Source of the DNA: Plasmodium brasilianum
Taxonomy: Eukaryota; Apicomplexa; Aconoidasida; Haemosporida; Plasmodiidae
Assembly: GCF_023973825.1 (NCBI RefSeq)
Contig: NC_090116.1
Coordinates: 62,001 to 126,000, forward strand
Reading direction: 5' to 3'
DNA: 64,000 nt
Positions 1-13,010 of this stretch are shown here, piece after piece. A model generated the notes under the pieces. That model did no database searches, was not told the origin of the DNA, and was given only the letters and a program-made list of their open reading frames with translations. The translations under genes were made by a program, and so were the position numbers. Every line of letters begins with the position of its first letter. Position 1 is the first letter of the stretch.

Positions 1-890
1 ATTTTTCAAATTTCAACTTAATATACATTTAAATAGTGTTATCAAAATTAAATTAATATCCTGATTATTAACAATAATAAAAAGAGTAGTTTTAACTGAA
101 CCCATAACTGTAAAGATTTATATATATAAGGGTAATCTATTATAAATAATCTATATTTTAAAAGAACATAATTTTATTATTTATTCATAGTTCAACATGT
201 AAATTATAAAAAATATTTTAAATATGTTAAAGGCAGTTTTACAATAACTAAACATTGTACAAAATATCCCATAATACATATATTATGAAATAAGATGTGC
301 ATTTCTAAATAAAAAAATATATATGCCTTTATTTATATAGATGCAGCAAAATTCGTTAACTTTATTTAATTAAACACAAAACAAAATACTTTTATTATTT
401 ATTTAATGCTAATTGCACACCCACTTAGATAAATATAAGGTCCATTTAAACTATAATAAGATAAAAAGTAGAAATAATCAAAATTTATATAAAATGTAAA
501 TTAGCACATACCAATAAAATTTTATAATTTGTCTTCCTATATATTAATCATAATGCACAGAAAAAAATTATTTACAAAAATATATTGAAATATATCAAGA
601 TACAAATAATTTCTAAATATTCAATTAAGCTGAAGCGATACATTTAACTACAAATAGAAATACATTAAAACGTTCAAATTTACAATAAAATAATAATACA
701 TTTTTTTTTATTTGTGTATAAAAAAGACCATTTATATGTAAGTACATACATAAAAGATAAAAAATAGTGGGTATGTTTACGCTTATTTTCACAATAAATT
801 TGGTAAATACTATTTCACATTTATGATTTTATTGTATATAGAAACATATTATTTATTATTAATTTTATCTCTTTGCTAATTTGATTTCTC
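1..890. other. AT-rich intergenic DNA with a conserved 3' flank box
   Basis: I see no gene here. The right part is the 3' flank of the pseudogene that ends at 891. It contains the shared downstream box at 661-690, which recurs beside other members of the family. There are stops in all frames and no RNA gene was recognised. Confidence 0.6.
661..690 (-). other. Shared 3' flank box, copy 1
   Basis: The plus-strand core reads attaaaacgttcaaattta. It lies about 200 bases beyond the stop of the pseudogene at 891-1810. It resembles the boxes at 11891, 24806, 33380 and 42711, which sit at similar distances past related genes. It could be part of a 3' untranslated region or simply duplicated flank. 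Confidence 0.45.
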
Positions 891-1810
891 TTATTTTTTA
901 ACTTTTTTATAATAACATAAAATAGCTAATAAAAGTGTAACACCTAATACTAAAAAAGTAACGCCATATACTAGAATGAAAAAAAAATTTAATGTAATAT
1001 AGTTCTTTCGCCCTACATTTTTTGCAGAAGAAACCAACCAACTAAAAGGAGGGGTCTTCAACAACCATTTACCTAAAATGATCTTCCAATTCTCTCAACA
1101 GATTTGTTTCAATAAAATGTACAGTATCTTTACAGTTCCATAACCCAAAAAACTATCTACTTCGAGTGCTACTGATAAAAACAAAAACAAAGGTAAAGGT
1201 AATCATGATGCCAATTTTTTAGGCATTATTTTTTTGTAAATCTTTTCACTAATTCTCCTGTTATTTTTAAGAAAATCTTCATAATTAAATTCTTTGAATA
1301 TTTTTTTTTCTAAATTAGTACATTTTTTCGTTTCAAATATACAGAAATTATTTTTCATAGTATATTTGCGGCCTTTGGCACTATATAATGTACTTCCATT
1401 TAATTGTTTCTTTTTAATTTCGTATTCATTTTCATTATTTGATGTATCTGTTTTATTATTCACTCCATATTATATCTCATCGTTTAAGCATACAATACCT
1501 GAATCCTTAACCTGATTATATTTTGTAAGTATACGATAATTTCTTATATATAACTTTTTACGATGACTGTAGCATTCAACCAAATATTTGTCATACTTAC
1601 ACTAAAAGAACATAAAAAAAATTGTATAATCAAATATATAATATCATACAAAAAAAAAAATTGTTAAAAATAAAAATCGAAAAATATAAATAATATAATG
1701 AATTTATGTAAAATTGTAATAACCAAATAAACCTCAAAATGACATATCCAACATAAAAGAATAAATATAACAATTTTAATAAATAACAATGTTTTAATTT
1801 TATGTTCCAT
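891..1810 (-). pseudogene. fam-m-type exported protein pseudogene (two exons, in-frame stops)
   Basis: Exon 1 (ATG at 1810, hydrophobic MEHKIKTLLFIKI... start) runs to about 1733, where the usual donor has been replaced by a weak GTTTAT. Exon 2 starts after the acceptor at 1602-1603. It encodes the family's NYRILTKY export-like region, then a TAA replaces a codon just before the longest open stretch at 1203-1463. That stretch holds the fam-m-like segment IFKEFNYEDFLKN. A TGA follows at 1203-1205, and in the same frame a hydrophobic segment, another TGA, and a clean final membrane helix ending CYYKKVKK and TAA at 891. At least three in-frame stops plus the poor donor make this a pseudogene. 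Its position and flanks match those of the intact gene at 24990-25931, so the two are probably duplicates. Confidence 0.88.
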
Positions 1811-4800
1811 ATTATAGTAATTTAAAATGGTAATATACTTAGGAAGGATAAATTAACAATAATACAATATTTGATGAATGATAAAGCACAATATTATTGT
1901 CTATTTAATTTATTTTATTATTTCCTAAAATCGTAATAAATTGTATATAACTATAATTGTTATTACAACGTAAACATGAGAAAATAAACTTATAAATAAA
2001 CTATAATATTTTTATCTTAAAGTTATTTATAAAAAAATAAATATAACTAAAATAATATAAATAGAATTCATTTATAAACAGTCTATAACTGTATAAAAAT
2101 TATTTAATACAACAGAATAATTATATAATTTTTTATCGTTTATTTTCAAGAAAAAATAGAAGATATATATATACAATTTCCTACTCTTTCTACATATTTA
2201 GTTTTTATGCATTATAGAAGGGAGAGAATATAGATAATGCATTGTTATATATAATAAGAGAACAAATACTAATTTTAGTAGTGTATTCCTATTAATTTTT
2301 CTAATTCTATTTTCATAATATTTTTGAAAAACTTATAATTATACTTAAAAAATATTAATTATTATAAAAATATAATGTTTGTAATAATAAATGAAAAAAA
2401 CAACTTTTTACGATATATTAATTATAACAAAAGCTTTAATTACTAATTAAATATATGAATTTTTTTATTCTCTATAATATGTTTAAAATATAGTTTTTAT
2501 AATATATTAAATAATATTTGGGAAATTATATTTTTATAAGAAATAAATAAATTATAATTTTTTATTTTTCTATAATAATTTTTAACTTTATAATTTTTAA
2601 TAAATTCTAATTTATACTATTATTTGAAAACGAAATATTTTAAAATTTTTCTAGTTAATCACTTTATTTTTAATTAAACGTAAATTATTAGAAGATAGAG
2701 TAATAAACAAAAAAAAAGTTTATTCTTGTATAAAATGCACCTATACAATAATAATGAAATTTCTATAGTATCTTAGTAATTTATGTCACGAATAAGCACG
2801 TTATCCTTTATTTATATTAATACATTTAATTATATATTTTTAAGTAATTTATTTAACATAGAAATAAATCAATAACTACGTAAAAATAACTATAATTTAA
2901 TATGTGTTACTATTTCTTCATTTATTGGTAAAATATTACAATAAAAAAATTAATAATTTCCTACATATACACCTACAGTAAATCATAAATATAAGAATAA
3001 ATATTGAACTTTTCTTTCAAATTAATATTAATACATATCAAATCTCTTAAATAAATATATATATATAATATACATAAAAGAATATAATTTCATAAAATAT
3101 TATGTTTTTGAAATTAACAAAGAAAATAAAAATTAAAAAATATTAAAATTTTCATTAACAAGGCATTCAATTTTTTTGTGATCATGTTTCAAAATATATA
3201 ACTCATGATATTAAAGTTCAAGTGTATTTTTGCATAAAAAAGAAATTTTTTATATTTTTCATAGTATAAGTAATATTATTTCATTTGTGTATAAATAATT
3301 ATTTATAAATCAAATATTTATGTTGATATGTGTTTCAACTTGAATATATGGAAGAACGCTTTTAAGAAATTGTCGTTTAATAGACTAGAAAACGTATAAA
3401 TAAAAACAACCGAAAACGATGTAATATATTATTATTTTATTAGAAAATTTAAAAAAATAGATTAATATTCCAATGAATTTATATTAGACATTATAGCACT
3501 AATAAAAGGACAATAACTTTTATACCAACTACCCTATTTGTATAAGATGTATTCTCTTTTACTTTATATTATATTATTAAAAAGAGGTTGATTAAATATT
3601 TCCAAAATATTCCTGGTTATTAATATACATTATATATATTTTTGCACATTATATTTTCCTATTGAAGATATAAATTAATATATAGAGCAAAATTCTCAAG
3701 TAACACAGATGCATAAATAATTATCCATATATAATTAGTTACAAGAAAAAATGTATTTATAATTAACACTTATTTAAATTTTATATAATGGTTAACAGAA
3801 TATCAATAAAAATATATTATTTTAATTTTTATTAAGTCAATTTTTTTAGAGAGAACAAAATGTATAATTGTTATATAATACCATCTAACACCGAACTAAC
3901 ATTAATTCAATATTATTTTTACAAAATATTTTCAAAAAAAATTATATATAATTTTCTTTTGTTATAGATATCTAAGTTATGTAAAAAAAAAAGTTATATA
4001 TACAATGATTAATTAAGATAACATAATGATAAATGAGTTTTGATAACATCATCTAATTATAAAGCTTCACGAATTCTAAAAATAATAAGGTTCTATTAAT
4101 ATTTTTTTCTTATAAGTAATATTATAATAGTATATATTTATAATTTCACATATAAGATACGCAGAAAAAATTAAAAAAACTAATAAATATGAGTTAATAT
4201 TAAAGAATATTTCAAATATTCGTTTCTTATAAAACTATTTTTAACAAAGTATATTTCCTTAGTTTCAATTTAATTAAAATATAAACATGAACGAAAAAAA
4301 TTATTTTAGTTTTATTAAATGAAAAACTTATAATATATTTTAATTAAAAGCAATAAACAATAAATATATTTTAAAACATCAACAAATAATCACATACAAC
4401 CATAAAAAAAACAATAAAATGCATGACTCTTAAAAATATAAATCGTTACACTACATATGTGAAGTTTGGGTAATTGAATTTTTATATATTAAATTAAGTA
4501 GGCTTTCATTTATTATAATAATTATTTTCATATTTATTGTACAGATATAATTTTTCATATAATAGATAATATGTTGGGAATATTGAAAAATATAGATTCA
4601 CATTTTTATGAAACACAAGGTATTTATATATATGTATATAAATGCTAAATCAGAGGGTTAATTTACCTTACCAGAATACACTATAATGTGAAAAAAAATA
4701 TAAAAACAAAAAAAATATTATAAACATTTAATATATATATGTATTTTTTGTTTCTTAATCTTGCGTATCATTGTGCATTTTTATTTTATTTAGAAAGAAT

Positions 4801-4918
4801 AATGATATTTTTAGTTATACAAGAAAATTTGTTAAGAATATAACTGCATTAGTCATAGAAAAGATCTTCAATAATTAAATAAAAAACATTTTTTCTTAAA
4901 TCGTTATATTCATTGTAA
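1811..4918. other. AT-rich intergenic DNA, left copy of duplicated spacer
   Basis: No gene is supported. Short strings in this spacer recur in order in 25932-28944: tatccatatata near 3722 and 27750, taattataaagct at 4054 and 28100, and acaaccataaaaaaa at 4396 and 28432. Each pair lies at nearly the same distance from the next pseudogene. I read it as an old duplicated spacer. Confidence 0.6.
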
Positions 4919-5805
4919 CTAGGTTCTAACTACATTTCTCTTTATATTAATTACATATTTTAAGAACTTTACCAGTGTATAAATAACAATTGAAACATTT
5001 AAAATATCTAATGATAATGCAATGAACGTTGCATTATCACGCGTACTATATGCAAAAATATTTGTATCGTAAATTGGAATAAAATTTTTCTACGTTTAGA
5101 AAAAACATTTCGTTAAAATATATATTACAGATGTTAAAAAAAGTATTACTGGTATAGAAATATCAAAGCTGTATTTATAAATACAAAATGTTTTAACCTT
5201 TGTTCCTAAACGAACTATGTACATTTCCTATATTTATATATTGTACAAAATACTCTATATAATAGTTTCTCAAAAAAATTATCTATTGCTGTATTTGGTT
5301 TACATATAATAAAAGAACAGTTCTTAACTGATTATTTGGTTACAAATTTTGAATTATATTTTTACTTAGATGCACTTTTTTAAATACCATCTGATTTACC
5401 AAGCTATTTATTATCTTCTAAATAATCATTTAAGTTTAGATTTCATTTATACTTGAAACCCATTTTTATTACTTTATTCTTATCATCTGATAACATTCTC
5501 TATTTTCACGAATTTAATATTCTATTTTCATAGTTTCTATAATATAAAGATTTATCAGAATTACACTACAGAGAAAAAGAAATATTCACGTTGTATATAA
5601 TGTTATATATTTGTTTACACACAAAGAAAATGTTCTTTTAAATGAATATATATAGACACATATATAGCATGAAATATTAAAGATATCAAGCAAATTTTCT
5701 GGGATATAATAGTGATACCAAATTATTAAAATAAAAGTAAATGAAATTAAAAATTATAAATATTATAGGTTTAATTAAAATAAAATATTTAATATTTGCC
5801 TTCAT
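4919..5805 (-). pseudogene. Exported two-membrane-segment protein pseudogene, IYKYRKCT type, copy 1
   Basis: Exon 1 (5719-5805) is intact: an ATG, 29 codons that are almost all hydrophobic, and a GTATCA donor. Exon 2 starts at 5565 after a TGTAG acceptor with CNSDKSLYYRNYENRIL and soon meets TGA and TAG. A PEXEL-like RMLSD lies just beyond. Further on the pieces IICKPNTAIDNFFEKLLYR and IYKYRKCT are readable between frameshifts and stops. A final hydrophobic helix (IVIYTLVKFLKY) ends at TAG 4919-4921. I do not know the family name for the ICKP...IYKYRKCT module. The exon 1 build ties it to the exported superfamily. It is clearly broken, and two further copies lie at 7638 and 28945. Confidence 0.8.
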
Positions 5806-7637
5806 TTTGCAATTATTTAATGTTATAATATGTACATCTACGTAAAAAAATATGCCGTATATTCAATGTATAGCGATAAAAAATGTTTTTCTTTCATCTG
5901 TTATTTTATATTACTATATTGTATTACTTTTTCTTAAATAGTATTAAATTTGTTAAGTAAAACATACATGTAAACAATAAAAAAAAAAAAGGACCATATT
6001 ATAAATGCTTTACTAAATATTTCGAATGAATATATTTATAAAAAAATCTTCAATTAAATAACTTTGGTAGAACTAATTTTATTAATAAATCAACAAATAT
6101 ACATATACATTATTCTGTTTTGTATAAAAAAACAAATATGAATTTCTTCTTTTAACAATCTTCAGAAAATAAATAAAATGGCTTCTCCAATTCATAAAAT
6201 TTTTATTTAATATATAAAATATAAAAATATGCTATATAAAACAGTACATTAATATAAATTGGGAATATAGTAATTGAAGTATCTATATATATGTAAATAA
6301 ACATAGTTTTGTGCACTTATTAAAAATATATAAATTATTATATATAATTTAATTCCTGTAATATATCGGGAAAAAAAGAACTTCATATTTTTATTATTGT
6401 AAAAATTATAAGGTTGCATTTAATATATACTTGAATTTTTGGTACGTTTATATAGTTTTATTATAGAAGTCTCATTGGAAGAACGAATTAGAACACTAAA
6501 TTTTGTATTTTAAAAAAAAAACTACAAATTATCATTTTATAGGTTTATATCGTATAAGAACCACATTATAATTATTATATAATTTTAAAAAATATATATT
6601 ATTTATTATAATTAAAAATGAGTAGATTACATATATGAATTCACTTATATATATAATTTGTTATTTCTTGTAAAAATATTACGAATTTATAAGTTATAAA
6701 AAAATACAAATATTAAAAAAAATAAGAGAAAAGAAAAATCCAAAAGTTTAACAGAAAAGTATTTTTACCAATTAGAAAATTAAAAAAAAATTCCATCATA
6801 ATATAACATTACATTAGAAATATGAAAGAAAAATATTATCTTTATGCAATATTAAGAGATAAAATGAAAATAAAAATATATAATAAAATTTTACAAAATC
6901 CTTTATTTATTAATATCTACCTTGAATTTTTATGGAGAAAGAAGTCCGCATTTATACCTTACGCTTTATAAATAAGTGCTCCTTGGACTCATATATTAAA
7001 TTATAACTTTTGCGAAACAAATATAAGTTAAAAAAAATAGCTGTTTTATTAGTTTTTTCTATAAAGCAAAAAATATTATTATCCCAATATTTTTATTCAT
7101 CCCTTTTTGATACATTAGACAATTTGAGTTAATTATAAAAATATTATATATTAAATGAATTACTGTAATTATAAAATAATTAATTAATACTAATATATTT
7201 AATTAAATTACTCTTCTAAAAAATAATTAATTGAAATAAAGAAAAAAAAATTATAATATTTTTTGATATATTATATAATATATATTACCCTAGATCAATG
7301 CAAAAAATAGAATAATAATTTTTTTTATTCCATACTTTCATATATACATACATTTATATATATACACCAAATGAAAGTATAAAATTATTTCAAAAGAATA
7401 CATTATTATGAGAAAAACATATATGGAAAAACTATAATTGATATATATAATAAAAATTCATATTTTTATGAATATGTATAAATATACGCTATAACTAGCT
7501 TGTATATTATAACCATGTATACAAAACAAAATAAAAAAATTTAAGCAAAATTTCATTAGGCTATAGGTAAATCTTCATTTTTTACAAAAAAATTATTTTT
7601 TCTGAAAGTAATATATTTATTATAAGTAGTTTTCTAC
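5806..7637. other. AT-rich intergenic DNA
   Basis: No gene is supported. A short string ctcttctaaaaaataat at 7211 recurs near 9738 and 31220, each about 1.2-1.4 kb upstream (in gene sense) of an IYKYRKCT-type pseudogene. That marks the tandem duplication unit. Confidence 0.55.
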
Positions 7638-8530
7638 TTAATCTTCTTCTACTTCTATTGCATAATTTATAAAATTTACCAGTATATATATTACCATGGT
7701 AATACTTATCATAAATAACGACAATAAAAAAACATGTATTTTACATTTTGTTATAAATTTATGAAAATTCTGACTATTTCCATCCAATAATAATGTACCT
7801 AGAAAAGGAAAAACTAACAAAAGCAATGAAAGTACTATAAAAAAAATTTTTGATGGTACATCAAAAGTTAAAGCCGTGCTCTTTTATGTTGAACACATTA
7901 AACTCTTTTTCTGAATAAAATATGTACATTTCCTGTATTTATATATTGCAATAAATCCTCTATATACTAATTTTTATAACAAATTATCTATTTTTACAAA
8001 TGGTCTACATAATACAGATAATCATTTCTTCGCTAATTAATTTACCTCAACTCGTGAATTATTTTTATTTATAGTTCTTCCTTTTTCACTATATATCAAT
8101 TCACTATTGGTATCATAATTTTTCAATTCGCAATTTTTTTTTTTTTTTTATATTGTAATATATATTTCTAGATAAGTTACGTGTTAATGAAACATTATCT
8201 TTTTTTTCTCAAATTTTGATAAAAATCTATAAGTTCTTGAATATAATGCTATATGTATAATATGTTTTATACATAATATTCTGTCAAAGTTATACTAAAA
8301 AGAAAATAAAATGTTTTTATTTTTTATAATTTAATATATTTATTTACACATAAAAAAATTGTTTTGTTGCAAGTATATATATGTATTGTATGTGTATATA
8401 TAACATGAATCATCAAAAAATATGGAGCACATTTTCTGCAATGTTATAATTATAATTCATCACAGAAATAAGAACATATAGAAATAAAAAGTATAAATGT
8501 AATACTTTTAACTAAAACAAAAGATATTAT
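7638..8530 (-). pseudogene. Exported two-membrane-segment protein pseudogene, IYKYRKCT type, copy 2
   Basis: The C-terminal 62 codons (7638-7826) are open and hold two hydrophobic segments ending with the acidic EVEED. Upstream on the minus strand are pieces reading LCRPFVKIDN and IYKYRKCTYFIQKKSL, separated by stops. Exon 2 appears to start at 8294 after TTTTTAG with YNFDRILC, followed by the export-like RTYRFLSKFE and then a stop. An exon 1 remnant around 8443-8529 encodes ITFILFISICSYFCDE, but the start is ATA where ATG is expected and the donor GT is gone. It is a decayed tandem duplicate of the locus at 4919-5805. Confidence 0.72.
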
Positions 8531-11500
8531 GTTTTTATTGATACTGTAATTATATTGTTTAATATCATTTAACATGTAAATAATTTACTATATATTCACA
8601 AAATGCTAATAAAAATATACTTTCATTTCATTGGTGATTTTATTTTATCTATTTAAAGAGTAATAAATTCCAAAAAAAAAATAAAAATAGAAAGACAAAA
8701 AAAAAAAATAATTTAAAAAATATTTTAGTAAATATTTCAATAAATTAATATTTTAAAAAATAAACATTAATTAAAATAATTTTTGCTAGACCTGATCTTA
8801 TTAATAAATGTTTAAAAAACATTTATATATTATCCTCCTATAGAGTAATAGTAAATTTGTTTGGGAATAAATTTCAAATAAAATAAAGTGAATTTATGGT
8901 TGCTTGATGATATTACTTTACATTTAAAACAAAACAATTTATGTGATAAGAATAATTATATTGTCACATGATGCTTTTACAATTATTAATTTTTTATAAA
9001 ATTCCTACTAGTAATATAGTTATTTTTACATTTTTTTTTCTTAAACATTATTTTTTTATTAAAAAATGTGAATTATTATATAGAACATAATTACAATAAC
9101 AGTATAGAAAATAAAAAATACAAAAACTTCAAACTTTTTTTAATTGCATAATTTAAGAGCCAACATATGATATATTTAGTAGGATATATAAAAAGTTTAA
9201 ACATTGTTCTCGCAAAAATGGCATTATAAGATGTAATTTACATAAAAGATTTTCCATTTTAAATATTACAATACAAATTAGTGGTTTTAAATTTTTGCAT
9301 TATATTAATTTAAGTAGAATATTATTATTTTAATGCAATTTAAAATAAAAAATTTATAGAATAAATAAACATAGTTATATATTTGAAAAATTGATGATTA
9401 AAATATTATACAATAAAGCATATGGACATACTTGTTATATTAATTCCCTTCTTAGAAAATGTTAAAGAAAGAGAGAAGTTTTTATATATTTTATTATTTA
9501 TTTATATATAAATTTTTCTAAAATTAATTTAGTAAATTATAACTTATATGCAACTAAAGCGAATTATATTGTGGGGAATATGCCAAAGAGTAAAGAAATG
9601 TTTGCATTATAATATATTTATACCGTGTTTTTAGTTGCATTTACATTCTTTGATTAATTATAAAAATATCATTTATTAAATATATAATTTTAATGAAATA
9701 TATAATGAATTTATTCTTATTTTTATAATAAAATTACTCTTCTAAGATATAAATAATTAAATGAAAAAAAAAATCACTAAAAAATATATTCTATATTTAA
9801 TATCACTCTGAGGAAAAGCTACAAAATTTTAATATTTATTCATTTCACCATATCATACGTATATGTATAAATATAATATATATATTTATATATATAGTTA
9901 TAAATATTTTTGGAACGTTTCTTGGTTTTAGACTTTCGAATGTTACATAATTTGTTATATATTACATATTTAAATTTTTTATAGAAATATAGCGGTTCAT
10001 ATCAATAATTAATACTATATCTTACTTAGAATATACATTGATATAAATAAGATATATATTTAATCTGATAAATAATTAATATTTTTTAGATTCTGAAGTA
10101 ATTTATCTTGTCACTTTTAGAAGTATTTTTTTTCTAAATTATTTTATGATTGGTGTATTTTATAAAAACATATATATCAATTCTTAATAATTAACTACAC
10201 ATATTTATCTACATTAAAATATCATCCATATATAATTTTTGACCTTTTTGTTAAATGTACACTTCTCTCTGTAGTAAATGGATATAACTTATATTTGTAG
10301 TATTATTATATATATCTATGTTCGTACATATTTATTGTATATATTTATATATATATTAACGCCTTAATAATTTTTTATTTCTTTTAAATATATATCAATT
10401 GTAATGTTCACTTCTTCTTATAAAAACTCTTATAATCGTAGTTCATATTTCTTCTAATTAGTGGTGTCATTAATGACTTATAATGATGGTTTATATGATC
10501 TCATATATTTGGGTAATTTGTCTAAAATAAAACGATAGAGTACGGTGTGCATTTTCAGTTAAAATATTATTATATCATTATTTCATTAAGTATAATTTAT
10601 AGAATTATCTTTACTATATATCTATTATTTCTTTGCAACTATGATAGAACTACTAATGTGTCCACGAAAATATGTCATCCAAGCTTATATATTTTATTTA
10701 ATCATGAAAAGAAGTGACATTTCATTTTACAACTTTCGGTTTTCTAGCAATGAAATATTTATCATTCAACTGTAGAACTTTAGTGACATTCATTTTTACT
10801 AATTAATTCTCTATGTTAAAAATAAATTTAACATTTTCATAACTCATATAATTTTACATATACGTATCCCAATATAATGTTCACCACAAAAAAAAAAAAA
10901 CAGGAGTTTATAATATCATTCCATCACAAAATGTATGATTCATTAAAAATACAGAAAAACATGTAGAAAAAATTAAAATAAACCAATTTCATTTAATAAA
11001 TATTCATTCCTTTCCTTTTATATAAATGTTAGCAAGGAGACATTTAGATATATAATTAAAAAAAATGAAAGTAGTATTCTATATTACCTACATGATATAG
11101 AACATAATATTAACCATATATTTTAAAGTATAATAATGCGTAAAATGTAATAATATTAATAAGAAAATTATATTATATATTTAAATAAATTTGTTAAAAT
11201 AAACAAAAAAAACTGTTATACTTTTATATTTTATTATTTAAAAACTCATAATTTTTCACTTTTTTGTGCCTTACATAATATTTTACTTACTAATTAAACA
11301 AATTATTTCTTAAAAAAAAAGACATCAAAGCAAAATATATATAAAGTAATTATCATATATATTATTTAAAACATCTCCCAGAATTTAATATATTAAGTTA
11401 CATTGATTTGTCTTTTTTTTAATTTTATTATTAACTCTCATAATAAATTTGAATTTTAACCAAAATTAAATGAATGTTGATAACATTTATAAAATATATA

Positions 11501-12054
11501 ATTTAGTTTTTATGTATATTTAAAAAAAATAAAGTAAAACAAAAAAGTAACAATATGTATGCATTCAATTCACTTCGTCTCATTATATGAAAGGGAGGAG
11601 GCTGAATATTTTATATAAAACTAATAAAAAAATTATTTTATTATACGAAATATGCTTTAAGACAGAACAAGTTAATAATAAAAATATATCTAAGTATTAC
11701 TGTAACATATATAAACTACACAAAATAGCCTTAAAGATATTAGAATTCTTCTATTTCTCAATGATTTCAACGCACATACATACATTACATACATATATAT
11801 TTCATAAAGATATATTAAAATAAACAGCTATACATATATAGACATGATGTTCTGTTAAACTAAAACAATATTTTAAAATAGAAATTAAAAAATATTAAAA
11901 CATTCAAATTCACAAAAAATTTGAAAATGTTTATTTTTTCTGTTTCCTATAAAAAGGAATAGACATTTAAAGGTAAAATTTATTAGAATTAAAGAATTAT
12001 AATTCTCATTTTAATGTATATATATAACTAAAAAATCATTTAATACTAATGTTT
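8531..12054. other. AT-rich intergenic DNA
   Basis: No gene is supported. A 78-codon plus-strand frame at 11587-11823 has strongly biased composition and no recognisable feature, so I do not call it. From about 10.9 kb onward the sequence resembles the flank at 32.4-33.5 kb: tgtgccttaca occurs at 11266 and 32769, 789 and 773 bases past the respective genes. Confidence 0.55.
11891..11920 (-). other. Shared 3' flank box, copy 2
   Basis: The plus-strand core reads aaaacattcaaattcacaaa. It lies about 140-165 bases beyond the stop of the gene at 12055-12924. This is the clearest copy of the five boxes. Confidence 0.5.
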
Positions 12055-12924
12055 TTAAAATCCCATTTTAGGTAAAGGACGATATAGGCTATTATTCATT
12101 TTACTTTTTACGTTTAACATTTTATCGTATTTTTTTATATTTCTGCATATATAGATAGTCGTTATTATAAATATTATAGTCAATATAAAGCTTAATATTT
12201 GTACTGGTATGCTCCATCCTGATGTAAACGTGTTCTCAATATTCCCCTTATGAACGACTAATGAACCAATATCTATTATTGCACGTACTACGAATGCGAT
12301 AAACAAAGCATATAAAAAGTATATTTTGTTTTTTTTACACCTTTTTAAAAAATTAAAATCAGAAGTCGTAGCACATCTAACATTATTTTTATAATATATT
12401 TTGTCTAATATTCTTTTTCCAAAATATGAATCTCTTCTACATACAGGAGATTTACTTTTCCTAGATGCTACACAGCCTTCTATATTATTTAATGAACATT
12501 TAGTTGGATGTTTATTTCTTCCTCTTGTTACTGAAACCTGTTTAAATTTATCTTTTTCTTCGTATTTTTCATTATATGACACCTGTTCTTTTAATAATAC
12601 AGTACTTGAATCCGTAATAGGCTTATATTTTGAGAGTAACCTATATGTTCTTTTATCTAGTTTCTTACGAAGGTGGTAGTTTTCATAAAAAGATATATTA
12701 AACATATACAAAAAAAAATAAAAAAATATAAATATTAATTATCTAAATAATAAAAAACTTCATTCATATCAAAAGTACTAACAAAAAAATAACAAGAAAA
12801 ACATGAATAATACAGAATATTCTTAATATTATCGTACCATATATTTGTTAGTATAGCATAGCAAACTTAAAAACATAAACATAAAAATTATAATAAAAAA
12901 CTGTATCTTATTTGTTTCTTCCAT
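12055..12924 (-). CDS. Plasmodium exported protein, two membrane segments; splice acceptor unclear
   Basis: Exon 1 (12838-12924) encodes 29 residues beginning MEETNKIQFF, a signal/anchor, with donor GTACGA. Exon 2 is open from about 12711 to the stop at 12055. It starts MFNISFYENYHLRKKLDKRTYRLLSKYK, an RxLx export-like region, followed by a basic stretch with several cysteines and two membrane helices (about residues 130-152 and 168-188 of the open frame). The expected phase-0 acceptor before MFNIS is absent, because the pyrimidine run leads into TTTTTTTTTGTATATG with no AG. The two AGs further upstream put stops in frame. The next AG downstream, in CGTAAG, would start exon 2 at 12663 and keep the frame. 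The gene is therefore expressed with a shortened N-terminus or is newly inactivated. Its closest relative in the window is the gene at 33542-34411. Confidence 0.65.
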
Positions 12925-12997
12925 TGTGCTAATTATTAATATTATAATATATTCAGTTAGGAAACAGTTAAGAACAGTATAATTTATATCTAAATAT

Positions 12998-13010
12998 AAA
13001 GGATTCTATG
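12998..13010 (-). promoter_or_regulatory. Conserved upstream box, copy 1
   Basis: The plus-strand string aaaggattctatg lies about 75-85 bases upstream of the exon 1 ATG at 12924. Near-identical strings lie at the same distance upstream of the genes starting at 34411 and 43802. It may be a core promoter or 5' untranslated element, or residual identity from duplication. Confidence 0.4.

Larger units (their letters stand above)
600..13010. repeat. Left copy of a large segmental duplication
   Basis: The gene order is fam-m-type locus, IYKYRKCT-type locus (twice here, once in the partner) and FKFL-type locus. It matches the order in 24700-34510, with near-equal spacing and shared short strings. 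The left copy is about 2.5 kb longer, which equals one extra internal unit (7638-8530 plus flank). Boundaries are approximate because I aligned by eye. Confidence 0.65.

Noticed and set aside
1203..1205. TGA read as a recoded codon
   Set aside because: Other in-frame stops and a degraded donor in the same locus make simple decay far more likely than recoding.
11587..11823. 78-codon plus-strand open frame past gene 12055
   Set aside because: Its composition is that of AT-rich background, it has no motif, and it lies in duplicated 3' flank. The counterpart at 33084-33377 has a different sequence and start.
12401..12679. 92-codon plus-strand frame
   Set aside because: It is a shadow of the minus-strand exported-protein exon 2. 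The same holds for 25126-25368, 33672-33881, 33927-34118 and 43399-43584.
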